Part shown: one piece after another, positions 42,804 through 52,283 of the stretch
Position numbering within the stretch: the stretch's first letter is position 1
Layout: each line of letters opens with the position of its first letter
Assembly: GCA_965237785.1 (NCBI GenBank)
Contig: OZ250159.1
Location: 1,178,001 to 1,242,000 of the forward strand
Direction: 5' to 3'
DNA length: 64,000 bases
From: UBA6522 sp965237785
GTDB taxonomy: Bacteria > Pseudomonadota > Gammaproteobacteria > Steroidobacterales > Rariloculaceae
The notes under the pieces: generated by a model
What the model was told of the DNA's origin: nothing
Database searches by the model: none
Seen by the model: the letters and a program-made list of their open reading frames with translations, nothing else
Program-made: the position numbers and the translations under genes

Positions 42804-44422
42804 ACCAGCGAGAATTCACGGTGCCGGCCCGGATGCTTCCGATCCTCGCTGCAGCAGCCGTTCTGACGGCTTGCCAGGGCCCGGTAGACGCCACTGACCC
42901 GCCGAATATCATCTTCATTCTGGTGGACGACCAGCGTTACGACGAACTCGGATTCCTGAACCCATTTCTCGAGACACCGCATCTGAATGCGTTGGCTGCA
43001 AGCGGTGTGTTCTTTTCCAACGCCGTGGTATCGACCTCGCTATGCTCGCCAAGCCGAGCATCGATTCTCACCGGACAGTACATGCACAATCACGGCGTCG
43101 CCGATAACAACACGCCGCTAAAACCCGGTACGAGGACCTTTCCCGAACTACTCCAGGAGGCGGGCTACCGCACGGCGCTGATCGGCAAGTGGCATATGGG
43201 CGGCCTCAGCGACGAACCTCGGCCGGGCTTCGATCACTGGGTGAGTTTCGCCGGACAGGGCACCTACCTGCCCATCGACCCTTTCGGCAACAGGAGCACC
43301 TTCAATATCAACGGCGAGCGAGTCGAGCAGACCGGGTACATGACCGACGAACTCACCGACTACGCGATCGAGTGGCTCGAAGCGGCCGGCAGCGGCGGGC
43401 CGTTTTTGCTCTACTTGTCGCACAAGGCCGTACATTCCGATTTCACGCCCGCGCAAAGGCATCGGGATCAATACGCGGACGTGCGGCTCGAATTGCCTCC
43501 CAGCGCGCAAATCGACAAAGACAATCCGGGACGCCCGCTCTGGGTTCGCAACCAGCGCAACAGTTTCCACGGGGTCGAGTTCGCCTATCACCGCACCGAT
43601 GTCGATCTCCTCGCGATCCAGAGGAACTATCACCGCACGATATCGGCCGTGGACGACAGTGTCGGGCGCATCGTTGCCTGGCTTGAGGCGAACGGAGAAG
43701 CCGACGACACTGTCGTCGTTTACACCAGCGATAACGGCTTTTATTTCGGCGAGCACGGCCTGATCGACAAACGCAGCGCCTACGAAGAGTCGATGCGGGT
43801 GCCCCTGATCGTCAGCGCGCCCGGCCGGTTCCCCGAAAACGTCACGGCGCCGGCGCAGGTGGCCAACATCGACATTGCACCCACCCTTCTCGACATCGCC
43901 GGCGTCGCCATTCCCGATGAGATCGAAGGCCGCAGTTTCAAGGCCGTGGCCGAGGGATCGATGCCGGCCGAAGACTGGCGCGGCGCGATGTTGTATGAGT
44001 ACTTCTGGGAGTTCAATTTTCCCCACACCCCGACCACGTTCGCGATCCGAACCAACGATTTCAAGTTGATTCAATACCATGGAATCTGGGATACGGACGA
44101 ATTGTTTGACCTGCGGGCGGACCCGCTGGAAATGAATAACCTGATCGACGACCGGTCCTATCTCGAAACGGTGGTCGAACTTCGGCGGCAACTCCACGGG
44201 TTGCTGGCGAACGCGGACGGACAGAATGTCATTCCCTATTCGTTCAAATACAACGAAGGCGCGGTTTTCAGAAATGGTTCGGCCGCACCGACCGCCGCGC
44301 ATCCGCCGAATTGGCTCAAGGACGGTACCGAAAACGATCTGCTGGATTTCAAGATTACCGATGAAGAGAAACTCCAGATTACCGATGAAGCCGAGTTGGC
44401 GCGCCTGAGAAGCCTTCGATAG
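42800..44422 (+). CDS. Lipoprotein S1 sulfatase
   Basis: 540 residues with a lipobox (VLTACQG, Cys25). NIIFILVDDQRYDELGFLNP near residue 36 binds the metal. The formylglycine site is canonical (Cys82 in SLCSPSRASILTG), followed by LIGKWHMGG near 131 and YTSDNGFYFGEHGLIDKRS near 311. It is one of several sulfatases needed to strip sulfate esters from chondroitin-type chains or oligosaccharides. Position specificity (4-O or 6-O) cannot be read by eye. A short run of tandemly similar residues (KITDEEKLQITDEAEL) occurs at the C-terminus. It is in the LacI operon, 23 bases before the PL8 gene. Confidence 0.87.
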   Translation: MNQREFTVPARMLPILAAAAVLTACQGPVDATDPPNIIFILVDDQRYDELGFLNPFLETPHLNALAASGVFFSNAVVSTSLCSPSRASILTGQYMHNHGVADNNTPLKPGTRTFPELLQEAGYRTALIGKWHMGGLSDEPRPGFDHWVSFAGQGTYLPIDPFGNRSTFNINGERVEQTGYMTDELTDYAIEWLEAAGSGGPFLLYLSHKAVHSDFTPAQRHRDQYADVRLELPPSAQIDKDNPGRPLWVRNQRNSFHGVEFAYHRTDVDLLAIQRNYHRTISAVDDSVGRIVAWLEANGEADDTVVVYTSDNGFYFGEHGLIDKRSAYEESMRVPLIVSAPGRFPENVTAPAQVANIDIAPTLLDIAGVAIPDEIEGRSFKAVAEGSMPAEDWRGAMLYEYFWEFNFPHTPTTFAIRTNDFKLIQYHGIWDTDELFDLRADPLEMNNLIDDRSYLETVVELRRQLHGLLANADGQNVIPYSFKYNEGAVFRNGSAAPTAAHPPNWLKDGTENDLLDFKITDEEKLQITDEAELARLRSLR

Positions 44423-44445
44423 TCCCAGGCCGAGGAGACAGCGCA

Positions 44446-47400
44446 ATGCACGCGGGAGTACCCGAAACGAGGTGGCGATGCCTGATCCTTGCGGGGTTGG
44501 CCGTGTGTGCTCAGGGCGTGCATGGCCAGGGCGGCGAAACGCCGCCGACTTCCAATCTCACGTTGAGCGCGGAAATAATCGCCCAGCGCGTTTCGTTCGA
44601 AATGCCGGCCGACCTCCAGGGGCTGGAGGGTGCGGCGGCTCTGTCGACACGCCGTTTCAAGGACGGCGAACACTCATTGTTGTGGCGTTGGTCAGCGCCC
44701 GAGCCACTGGTTTTCAAGGATCTCGCCGGGCTGGAGCAGGCGGCAGGCGAATATTCGGGCGGGCGGCCGGAGCGCCTGGAACCCGCGTACGTCGCGCCGT
44801 CCAGGCAGGGCGGGCTGAAACTCTGGATTTACCGCGAATCGCCGAACCCCGACGGGTGGTTGGTCTTTCAGATTGGCGCCGGCGAACGGGAGGCGGAGAT
44901 CGACCCCGCGTATCGCTTCCGGATGCGGCAGAACTTCTCGGGTTGGCGGGCGCTTTGGGTGCATTTCGAACAAGACGCCAAGATGGAAGACTACGCAGGC
45001 TCAGGGCGCCTGAGGACGCTGCGCATTGAGCCTTCTTCGAACCTGGCCGACGACCGCGTCTATCTGGACATGCTGCAACTGGTCACCTTCATGTCCAGGA
45101 AGCGTCATTCGGATTGGCATTTCGAGAATCGCAAGGATACGGCTCGCGTCGATCACTACCGGGTGCTTCCGGCCTGGCGCTCCCTCAGCCGATTCGCCGC
45201 TTCCGGGGTCGATGCGCGCGACCTCGATGACGCCTATCGCGACCTGGCAGGTATCGCGCAACGCTATGAGCGCTTGCTGCTCGCCACGGACGGATTCGAT
45301 GCCGAGACGCTACCCCAGGGCCCCTCCTTTACGCAGTACTTCGACGGTCGAGTGGCACGAGCAAACCAGGAATGGGACGCGCTTGGGATCAGGCAGACGC
45401 AAGACGGTATCACCGGCATGCCGTTATTTTCTTCACGGGACGAACATCCCGCAGCAGCCGGGAGGACGTTTCAGCAAGCAGGCGAACAGATTCTCGGCCC
45501 GCTGGCCCTCGACTACCGCCGCACCCCCGGCGGCACCCCCAGCGGCACCCCCAGCGCGGAAAAAAAGCGGCGCCTGTCGGCGCTGTTGGAGCATATGACG
45601 GACCAGGGCTGGGCGACCGGAAGCGCCGTCGGTACCGTCGATCACCTCATTCGAGTCAATCCATACGCCAACGCCATATTCCTGCTGCGCGATGACTTGC
45701 GACTCGCCGGACAACTTCAGGACCACCAACGGACCATCGCCTGGTACACGCGATTCGGATCGTTGTCGGATATAGACACGAGCCGGGGCGAGAACAGCGA
45801 CCATATCCGCGGGGGCGCGGGACCCAAGCTCATCAGCGTGCTGCTGATGGAAGATTCTCCCGAGAAAGTGGCGCGCATGCGGGCTTTTCTCGATTACCTG
45901 ATCCACGTCAGCAACTTTGCCGGCGGCTACGCCGATACGATCAAGCCGGATTACACCACCTTTCATCACGCGGCCGCTTACCAGAACGTGTATGGCATCC
46001 AGGGCGTTACGACGATGGCGATGCTCGACTGGTTGTTTCGCGGCACGCAGTTTGCGTTGCCCGAAGAGACAACCCGGCGCCTGCGCGATACGTTGATGGC
46101 GCAATTCAGCATGGCCGCGGATTTCGAATTGCATCCTGCGCTGAGCGGTCGTTTCCCCTATGCCAACAGTGGCATCGACCGATTCATGATGCCGGGTTTT
46201 GCCTTCGCCGCGATGGAGGATGACCGACTCGTCGAGCCGCGCCTGGGCGCCGCTTTTGCCTGGGCCTACCGGCGCGCGAACCTTGAATCGACTTTCAGCA
46301 GCTTGCTGCCGAGGTTGAACTACTACGGCAGTTTCGGCACGTTGGAAATCATGGACGCGGCCTTTCGGCAGGCCGAAGGGCTGCGCTGGGAGCCGCCCGC
46401 CGGACACTTTACGTTTCCTTACGGGGCGTTCGCGATTCAAAAAAGACCCGGATGGGCGGCCGCTGTTCGCGGCTGGAGCCGCTACGTTTGGGACTGGGAG
46501 TCGGGGCACCAGGCCGAGAATCCTTACGGACGTTATCTGGCGTTCGGTTCGTTGTTGCTCTTTACCCAGGGGTCGCCGCTGGGTCTCGAGGCCAGCGGCA
46601 TGGACCTTGACGGAGGCTTTCATTGGGCCTACCCGCCCGGCGCCACCACCAAGGCCCTGCCGATGGGGCAAATGGCGTATGAGATCGAACCCACCGCCCT
46701 CTACCCGGAGGGCAAGCATCGCAATTTCAGCTCGGAGACCTTTGTGGGGGGCGTGTCCCACCGCGGTCGGGATGGTTTCTATTCGATGAGTTTGCGCGAC
46801 ACCGTACCCTCCGACGGAGAGCCGCTATTCGACGACAGCTTTCGAGCGAAAAAGTCGCTCCTGTTCGTCGACAATCAGGTCATCGCGCTGGGGTCGGGGA
46901 TTGCGAATGACGACGGAGATGTCTCGACCGTCACCACCCTGTTTCAAAGCCTGTCCGCAAACGGGCCGGCGCAAGTGGACGGCGCGCTCATCAACTCGCC
47001 CATGCGCAAGAGATACGACGGTGGGTTGTTCACGGATCCGCAAGACAATCACTATATCGTCGCCCCCGGTCAACCGGTCGTGGTGGAGTTGTCCGAGCCG
47101 CATTCCCCGGTACCCGCCGGGTCGGCGGAAACCGCCTCGCCGGGCAATTCGGCAGGGCAATTGCCGGTGAGCGCAGCGCACGTGAAGGCGTGGCTGGATC
47201 ATGGCCCGGCGCCGAGCGGCGGGGGGTACGAGTATCAGATTCTGATCCAGGGCGACCTTGAGACGGCTCGGCAGCTACGCGAACACCGTAATTTTCGCGT
47301 GCTCCGAAAAGACAGCCAGGCGCATATCGTTGAGCACCTCGACAAAGGTCTGACCGCCTATGCCCTGTTCGCACCCCAGGACGCACTGCCCGGAACAGTT

Positions 47401-47715
47401 GACGCCGTGGACACGCCGCTATTGCTTGTGGCGAGTACGGCCGGCGGGGAGTTGCGTTTGAGCGTGGCGGATCCGGACTTGAGACTCGCTCAATGGCCTA
47501 GAAACATGTCGCAGATGCCCGATTCGATCAGGAATCAGCCCGCTGAGACTCACGTTGCGAACATTCGAATCGCCGGCCGGTGGTCCATGGAAAGCCCTCA
47601 TCCCGATGTCATCGGCGTGGAACCTGGAGAACGGCAGACTGCCGTCACGATCAGGCTGGATCACGGCATGACGCGTGAAGTCCTGTTTCAACAAGCCCCC
47701 GCGGTTGACCCTTAG
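44446..47715 (+). CDS. Polysaccharide lyase family 8, long form (chondroitin ABC lyase-like)
   Basis: 1,089 residues with a signal peptide (WRCLILAGLAVCAQGVHG). The N-terminal region (about 40-215) looks like the lectin-like beta domain of chondroitin ABC lyases (FKDGEHSLLWRWSA, FSGWRALWVHFEQD). The catalytic toroid has DYTTFHHAAAYQNVYGIQG near residue 502 with the His/Tyr pair. GGFHWAYPPGATTKALP near 724 is the ABC-lyase cleft motif, and C-terminal beta-sandwich domains follow. It likely cleaves chondroitin and dermatan sulfate by elimination. It is the last gene of the LacI-containing operon, and complements the shorter PL8 at 26931. Confidence 0.88.
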   Translation: MHAGVPETRWRCLILAGLAVCAQGVHGQGGETPPTSNLTLSAEIIAQRVSFEMPADLQGLEGAAALSTRRFKDGEHSLLWRWSAPEPLVFKDLAGLEQAAGEYSGGRPERLEPAYVAPSRQGGLKLWIYRESPNPDGWLVFQIGAGEREAEIDPAYRFRMRQNFSGWRALWVHFEQDAKMEDYAGSGRLRTLRIEPSSNLADDRVYLDMLQLVTFMSRKRHSDWHFENRKDTARVDHYRVLPAWRSLSRFAASGVDARDLDDAYRDLAGIAQRYERLLLATDGFDAETLPQGPSFTQYFDGRVARANQEWDALGIRQTQDGITGMPLFSSRDEHPAAAGRTFQQAGEQILGPLALDYRRTPGGTPSGTPSAEKKRRLSALLEHMTDQGWATGSAVGTVDHLIRVNPYANAIFLLRDDLRLAGQLQDHQRTIAWYTRFGSLSDIDTSRGENSDHIRGGAGPKLISVLLMEDSPEKVARMRAFLDYLIHVSNFAGGYADTIKPDYTTFHHAAAYQNVYGIQGVTTMAMLDWLFRGTQFALPEETTRRLRDTLMAQFSMAADFELHPALSGRFPYANSGIDRFMMPGFAFAAMEDDRLVEPRLGAAFAWAYRRANLESTFSSLLPRLNYYGSFGTLEIMDAAFRQAEGLRWEPPAGHFTFPYGAFAIQKRPGWAAAVRGWSRYVWDWESGHQAENPYGRYLAFGSLLLFTQGSPLGLEASGMDLDGGFHWAYPPGATTKALPMGQMAYEIEPTALYPEGKHRNFSSETFVGGVSHRGRDGFYSMSLRDTVPSDGEPLFDDSFRAKKSLLFVDNQVIALGSGIANDDGDVSTVTTLFQSLSANGPAQVDGALINSPMRKRYDGGLFTDPQDNHYIVAPGQPVVVELSEPHSPVPAGSAETASPGNSAGQLPVSAAHVKAWLDHGPAPSGGGYEYQILIQGDLETARQLREHRNFRVLRKDSQAHIVEHLDKGLTAYALFAPQDALPGTVDAVDTPLLLVASTAGGELRLSVADPDLRLAQWPRNMSQMPDSIRNQPAETHVANIRIAGRWSMESPHPDVIGVEPGERQTAVTIRLDHGMTREVLFQQAPAVDP
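45520..45555 (+). repeat. Three 12-base tandem units inside the PL8 gene
   Basis: CGCACCCCCGGC followed by two copies of GGCACCCCCAGC encodes PGGTPSGTPS, just before the catalytic domain. The units are in frame, so length changes would keep the reading frame. It probably forms a flexible linker. Confidence 0.75.
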
Positions 47716-47800
47716 CCCTTCTGACCGGACGTACGTCGTGGCGGCCCATGCGCCAGCGTTGGCAGGCTCGGGGATCGGTCGGGAGAGTTCGATACCCGGG

Positions 47801-48787
47801 CTAATCGACGTTATTGAGGATCGATAGCGCCGTACCCGAAAAGATCGACTCCTTGTCGGTGTTGCTCGCCGCCATTTCGTCAATGGAACTCACGGCACGA
47901 TCGATCGAGCCGAGCAGATGCGGAAAGTCGCTGCCCATGACCATGCGATCGGCGCCCACCAGTCCGCGCAACATCCCCAAGGTATGTTGGCTGAAGGTGA
48001 CCGTGTCGTAGTACAGGCGTTGCAGATAAACGCTCGGCAATTCGTCGATATTTTCGCGGCATTCCACAAAATCGCGGTAGCCGTTGTCCAGGCGCTCCAT
48101 CAGCCAAGGAATGGTTCCGCCCGCATGTCCAATGATCCAGCGAATGCCCGGTAACTCGCGGAGCATGCCCGAATAGCACAACTTCGCCACCGCCAGGGTG
48201 GTATCGCACGGGAAACCCACGATCGGACCGAGACAATACTCGGCAAACGGTTCCGGGTTGGCCGGCAGGATCGGGTGGATGAAGATGCAGACCTGGCGTC
48301 GGTCGGCCTCCTCGAAAAACGGCCGAAACCGCTCATCCGTCAGGTCGGCGCCCGCGAGATTGCTTTGCAGGATCACGCCGTTGAGTTTCAATTCGTCCAG
48401 TGCGCGCTCCAGTTCCCTGAGCGCGGCATCGGGATTGTCCATTGGTATCGAGGCGAACCCCTTGAAACGTGTCGGGTACGCGGCGATGAGTTCTGCATAC
48501 TCGTCATTGAGACGGGACGCGACGGCCGGTTGATGCTCGGCATCGGTGAAATAGACGTTCGGGGTCGATACGGATACCACCTGGACGTCGACGCCGACCC
48601 GATCCATGGCTTCGATACGCAGCTTTGGGTCGGTCATGGGCGGGGTAATGCTGAAGAATCGCGTCCCCCGAAATGTCATTAGCGTATTCCCCGCCACGCC
48701 GGTGACGAACGAGAATTCGGCGCCCAGTTCCCGAATCGTATCGAAGTAGTGGGTCGGGTAGTAATGGGTGTGCAAGTCGAATTTCAT
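47801..48787 (-). CDS. Amidohydrolase-2 (ACMSD-like) family protein
   Basis: 328 residues of the amidohydrolase-related (ACMSD/5-carboxyvanillate decarboxylase) group. FDLHTHYYP at the N-terminus is the HxH metal site. CIFIHPILPANPEPF near residue 168, WIIGHAGGTIPW near 222 and MVMGSDFPHL near 282 complete the metal-binding set. No signal peptide is present, so it is cytosolic. Members are non-oxidative decarboxylases or hydrolases acting on aromatic or muconate-type acids. The substrate here is unknown. It stands alone, converging with the PL8 gene and divergent from the serine hydrolase. Confidence 0.82.
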   Translation of the reverse strand: MKFDLHTHYYPTHYFDTIRELGAEFSFVTGVAGNTLMTFRGTRFFSITPPMTDPKLRIEAMDRVGVDVQVVSVSTPNVYFTDAEHQPAVASRLNDEYAELIAAYPTRFKGFASIPMDNPDAALRELERALDELKLNGVILQSNLAGADLTDERFRPFFEEADRRQVCIFIHPILPANPEPFAEYCLGPIVGFPCDTTLAVAKLCYSGMLRELPGIRWIIGHAGGTIPWLMERLDNGYRDFVECRENIDELPSVYLQRLYYDTVTFSQHTLGMLRGLVGADRMVMGSDFPHLLGSIDRAVSSIDEMAASNTDKESIFSGTALSILNNVD

Positions 48788-48966
48788 ATCGCCAATCGTC
48801 CCAACATGAAGGTTTGGCGGGCAATCCTGCCTAGGATGCTCGTCCCGGTCAAATCTCGTCGAATCGAATCGATCAAGGTTGCGAGCGATGACGGCTTGGC
48901 GTCTGGTAATGGGCGCCAGGGCTGTAGTATGGTTTTGCCGGACCTAGTGTCACCCGGGACAAATCC

Positions 48967-50049
48967 ATGCAGAAAGCGAATCGAGTGTTTGCGATTTCGG
49001 CGTGCGCGCTATTGCAGTGTCTCGCTGTCTCGCCGCAAACGATCGCCCAGGAAACTGCTCCCGACCCCGAGGCATTTGGCGGCGCGATCCGGTCGGCCGA
49101 GTCCATGCCCCGAATCAGGAGCTTGCTGATCAGCCGCAATGGCGAGCTGATCATTGAGCGATACTTCAACGGAGCGGCGCCCCGAAACATCGCCAATGTC
49201 AAGTCCGTTTCGAAGAGCCTAGTGTCCGCGCTGGTGGGTATCGCCATCGATCAAGGCTATATCGACGGCGTCGAGCAGCCCATCGGAGGCTATTTCGCAG
49301 AGGAACTCTCGGCGGCCGACGATCGCCCGAAGACGGGCATTACCATCGAAGATCTGTTGACCATGCAGTCCGGGCTTGAAACCACCAGCAACCGAAACTA
49401 CGGCGCCTGGGTGATGAGTTCCAACTGGGTGGGCTTCGCGCTCCGTCAACCCCTGGAACTGCCGCCCGGCCAAGTCATGGAGTACAGCACAGGTAACACG
49501 CACCTGCTCTCGGCCATCCTTACCCGGGCGAGCGGCATGAGCACACTTGAATTCGCTCGCGAATTCCTGGCGGAACCCTTGGGTTTCAGGTTGCCTCCTT
49601 GGCCTAGGGATCCACAGGGAATTTTCTTTGGTGGCAATGATATGGAGCTAACTCCTCGACAAATGCTTGAATTCGGGGAGCTGTACTTGAATGAAGGTCG
49701 AGCCAACGGCAAACAGATCGTACCTGCTGACTGGGTCGCGGCATCATTGCGCCGTCGCGCGATATCGACCCGGGAGAATGACCGCTCCTATGGCTACGGC
49801 TGGTGGATCCGCAATATGGCGGGGCACGAATCACCCTACGCCTGGGGTTACGGGGGCCAGTTCATCGTGCTCGTGCCCGAATTGGACATGGTCGTGGTCA
49901 CAACCTCTTCGAGCAACCCGGGTCCGGACCGACGCGCACATACGCGGCGGATGTACGACCTGGTGGAGTATGAGGTGATTGCGCCCGCGTCGACGACCCT
50001 GGCTCATGCCGCAATTCGCGAGTCCGCAATCCTGCTAGCCGGCGAATAG
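48967..50049 (+). CDS. Exported serine hydrolase of the beta-lactamase/penicillin-binding fold
   Basis: 360 residues with a signal peptide (MQKANRVFAISACALLQCLA). The SxxK motif is in VKSVSKSLVSALVG (Ser80, Lys83). A Tyr motif is in VMEYSTGNTH near residue 174, and the third motif region is WGYGGQFIVLVPELDM near 294. These are class C beta-lactamase-related esterases or peptidases; true beta-lactamase activity is not implied. The alpha/beta hydrolase at 50055 begins 5 bases after the stop, so the pair is probably co-expressed. Substrate unknown. Confidence 0.82.
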   Translation: MQKANRVFAISACALLQCLAVSPQTIAQETAPDPEAFGGAIRSAESMPRIRSLLISRNGELIIERYFNGAAPRNIANVKSVSKSLVSALVGIAIDQGYIDGVEQPIGGYFAEELSAADDRPKTGITIEDLLTMQSGLETTSNRNYGAWVMSSNWVGFALRQPLELPPGQVMEYSTGNTHLLSAILTRASGMSTLEFAREFLAEPLGFRLPPWPRDPQGIFFGGNDMELTPRQMLEFGELYLNEGRANGKQIVPADWVAASLRRRAISTRENDRSYGYGWWIRNMAGHESPYAWGYGGQFIVLVPELDMVVVTTSSSNPGPDRRAHTRRMYDLVEYEVIAPASTTLAHAAIRESAILLAGE

Positions 50050-50054
50050 CGCCC

Positions 50055-51524
50055 ATGAGGCCGGTCAAGTCCTTCGCCGCTCCAATCGTGGGCGTTGCGG
50101 CCTTGAGCACGCTCGCGCCGTATGGAGTTGATGCGCAGCTCGACGAGTCCAATTGTCTCCTCGAGCTTGCGGGTGTGTCGAGCCGCTATGCCCACTGCGC
50201 GACGCTCGCCGTACCCTTCGATCCGGAAGCACCGGACGGAGCCACCCTCGATCTATTCGTCGCCCGGATCCCGGCGCTTTCAGCCGACCCGAAGCCCGAT
50301 CCATTGCTATTGATCGCCGGTGGTCCCGGGCAAAGCACGGTGGACTTCTACATGCAGGCGCGTGGCCCTTTCGGACCCGTGCGGCGCAATCGCGACATCA
50401 TCCTGGTGGATCAGCGCGGTACCGGACGTTCGGCGGCGGGGTTCGAATGCGAGCTGCCCGAGGAACTCGATTTTCAGACGGCGGACGAGGAGCTCGTTGA
50501 GACATTGACCGCCGACTGCCTTTCGGATCTGGAGCGCGATCCGCGTTTCTACACGACTTCGATCGCCGTTCGCGATCTCGATGCCGTGCGCCGCGCACTG
50601 GGCGTCGAGCAATGGAATATCTACGGCGTATCCTATGGCACTCGCGTCGCCCAGCACTACCTGCGCCGTTATCCCGCACACGTGCGCACGGCGGTGCTCG
50701 ACGGTGTCGTCCCGGCGACGCTGGTGCTGGGGCCCGAAATGGCGCTGAACGCCCAGGAGGCGCTCGAGGGCATATTTCGACGGTGCGCCGAAGACACTCG
50801 ATGCGCCACCCGTTTTGGCGATCTAGCGATGACTTATGCCGACCTGCAGTCTCGGCTGCAAACATCTCCGGTATCCGTCGCGTCGCGGGATTCCTCGACA
50901 GGTGAAATTGAGGATATCGAGGTCAGCGAGGAATACCTCATGGTCGTCACCCGGCTCATGAGCTATTCCGCCGTGTCGGCGGCACTGCTGCCACTGATTA
51001 TCGACGATGCCGCCAAGGGTCAATTCGAAACCCTGCTCGCGCAAGCTGAGCTGATCTCCAATGGCCTTGAGCGAGCACTGAGTTTTTCCATGCACAACTC
51101 GGTTATTTGCAGCGAGGATCATCCATTCGACCTGGACGACGCCTCGATTTTGAGCGCAGATACGTATCTCGGCACATCGCTCATCGATGCGCTCAACACA
51201 ATCTGCGCGCAATGGCCGCAGGGGATTGTGGATGAGGATTTCAAAGAGCCGCTGGTGAGCTCGCACCCCGTGCTGCTTTTGTCGGGCAGCAACGATCCCG
51301 CAACGCCTGCCCGTTACGCTGAGGAGGCGATCGTCGAAGGGCTCAGCGGCGCCCTTCACCTCATCGGCCGCGAACAAGGCCACGGGCTCGTGATCGTTGG
51401 ATGCGTTCCGAATCTCATGGATGAGTTCATCGAGTCGGCGACCACGGAGGAACTCGACGCCGACTGCCTCGACGAAGTGACGCCGACGCCGTTCTTTCTC
51501 AGCGCCGCGGGCCCCGGGCCCTGA
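50055..51524 (+). CDS. Exported alpha/beta hydrolase (tripeptidyl aminopeptidase-like)
   Basis: 489 residues. The signal peptide (MRPVKSFAAPIVGVAALSTL) is followed by the oxyanion segment LLIAGGPGQSTVDFY near residue 86. The nucleophile elbow is YGVSYGTRVA (Ser193). The Asp is in LLSGSNDPATPARYAEEA and the His in REQGHGLVIVG. The C-terminal piece matches the TAP-like extension of secreted aminopeptidases such as those of Streptomyces and Xanthomonas. It probably hydrolyses peptides or esters in the periplasm. An ABC transporter pair follows 33 bases downstream. Confidence 0.82.
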   Translation: MRPVKSFAAPIVGVAALSTLAPYGVDAQLDESNCLLELAGVSSRYAHCATLAVPFDPEAPDGATLDLFVARIPALSADPKPDPLLLIAGGPGQSTVDFYMQARGPFGPVRRNRDIILVDQRGTGRSAAGFECELPEELDFQTADEELVETLTADCLSDLERDPRFYTTSIAVRDLDAVRRALGVEQWNIYGVSYGTRVAQHYLRRYPAHVRTAVLDGVVPATLVLGPEMALNAQEALEGIFRRCAEDTRCATRFGDLAMTYADLQSRLQTSPVSVASRDSSTGEIEDIEVSEEYLMVVTRLMSYSAVSAALLPLIIDDAAKGQFETLLAQAELISNGLERALSFSMHNSVICSEDHPFDLDDASILSADTYLGTSLIDALNTICAQWPQGIVDEDFKEPLVSSHPVLLLSGSNDPATPARYAEEAIVEGLSGALHLIGREQGHGLVIVGCVPNLMDEFIESATTEELDADCLDEVTPTPFFLSAAGPGP

Positions 51525-51557
51525 GTTGCGCGCTGTTCCAATGGATCCGGGGGCACC

Positions 51558-52283
51558 ATGATCGAGGTCAACGCGCTCAGCAAGCATTTCGGTGCGATCG
51601 CGGCGCTTTCCGACGTCAGTTTTCGTGCCGGGGACGGCGCCATCACGGCTCTGCTGGGCCCGAACGGCGCGGGAAAATCCACGTGTCTGAGAGTGCTCGC
51701 GACCGTGCTTCGTCCCGGCCGAGGCGCCGCGCGGATCGGTGGCATCGATGTGCTTGAGGATCCTCTGGCCGTCCGCCGGAGTATCGGCGTCCTGCCCCAC
51801 GGCGCAGGCCTCTACCCCAGGCTGACCGCCATCGAAAACATTCGCTACTACGGTTTGCTTTGCGACGTCGATCGCAAGACGCTTGGCACGCGGATCGATC
51901 GACTGATCCAGCGGCTCGATCTGGGCGATGTCGCCAATCGCAAGGCAGCGGGATTCTCGCAGGGTGAACGAACCAAGGTGGCGCTGGCCCGGGCACTGAT
52001 TCATGAGCCTCCCCACTTACTGCTTGACGAACCGACGAGCGGCCTCGACGTAATGGCCGTGCGTCAACTCCGTGCCTGGCTGCGCGAACTCGCCCGCGAA
52101 GGCCATTGCATCCTGATCTCAAGCCATGTCATGCAGGAAGTCTCCGCACTTGCCGACGATCTCGTGATTATCGCTCATGGAAAGATCGCGGCATCGGGAA
52201 CTCCATCGGATCTGGCCGCTCGATTCGGCAATCGCGACCTTGAAGAGATCTTTGTCTCCGCCGTCGGCGGCATACAGCCATGA
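51558..52283 (+). CDS. ABC transporter ATPase (NatA-like)
   Basis: 241 residues with Walker A GPNGAGKST (34-42), the ABC signature in FSQGERTKVALARAL near residue 135, Walker B LLLDEPTSGLD near 155 and the switch His in ISSHVMQEV. It drives the permease encoded next, with which it overlaps by 4 bases (ATGA at 52280-52283). NatAB-type systems export sodium or small amphiphilic compounds. The cargo here is unknown. The short distance from the exported peptidase-like gene suggests possible co-transcription. Confidence 0.88.
   Translation: MIEVNALSKHFGAIAALSDVSFRAGDGAITALLGPNGAGKSTCLRVLATVLRPGRGAARIGGIDVLEDPLAVRRSIGVLPHGAGLYPRLTAIENIRYYGLLCDVDRKTLGTRIDRLIQRLDLGDVANRKAAGFSQGERTKVALARALIHEPPHLLLDEPTSGLDVMAVRQLRAWLRELAREGHCILISSHVMQEVSALADDLVIIAHGKIAASGTPSDLAARFGNRDLEEIFVSAVGGIQP

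Noticed and set aside
42800..44422. Assigning a specific N-acetylgalactosamine-4- or 6-sulfatase
   Set aside because: Position specificity of S1 sulfatases cannot be deduced from the motifs visible by eye.
48967..50049. Beta-lactamase (antibiotic resistance) call
   Set aside because: SxxK and Tyr motifs are shared by many esterases and peptidases of the fold. Nothing specific to class C beta-lactamases is seen.
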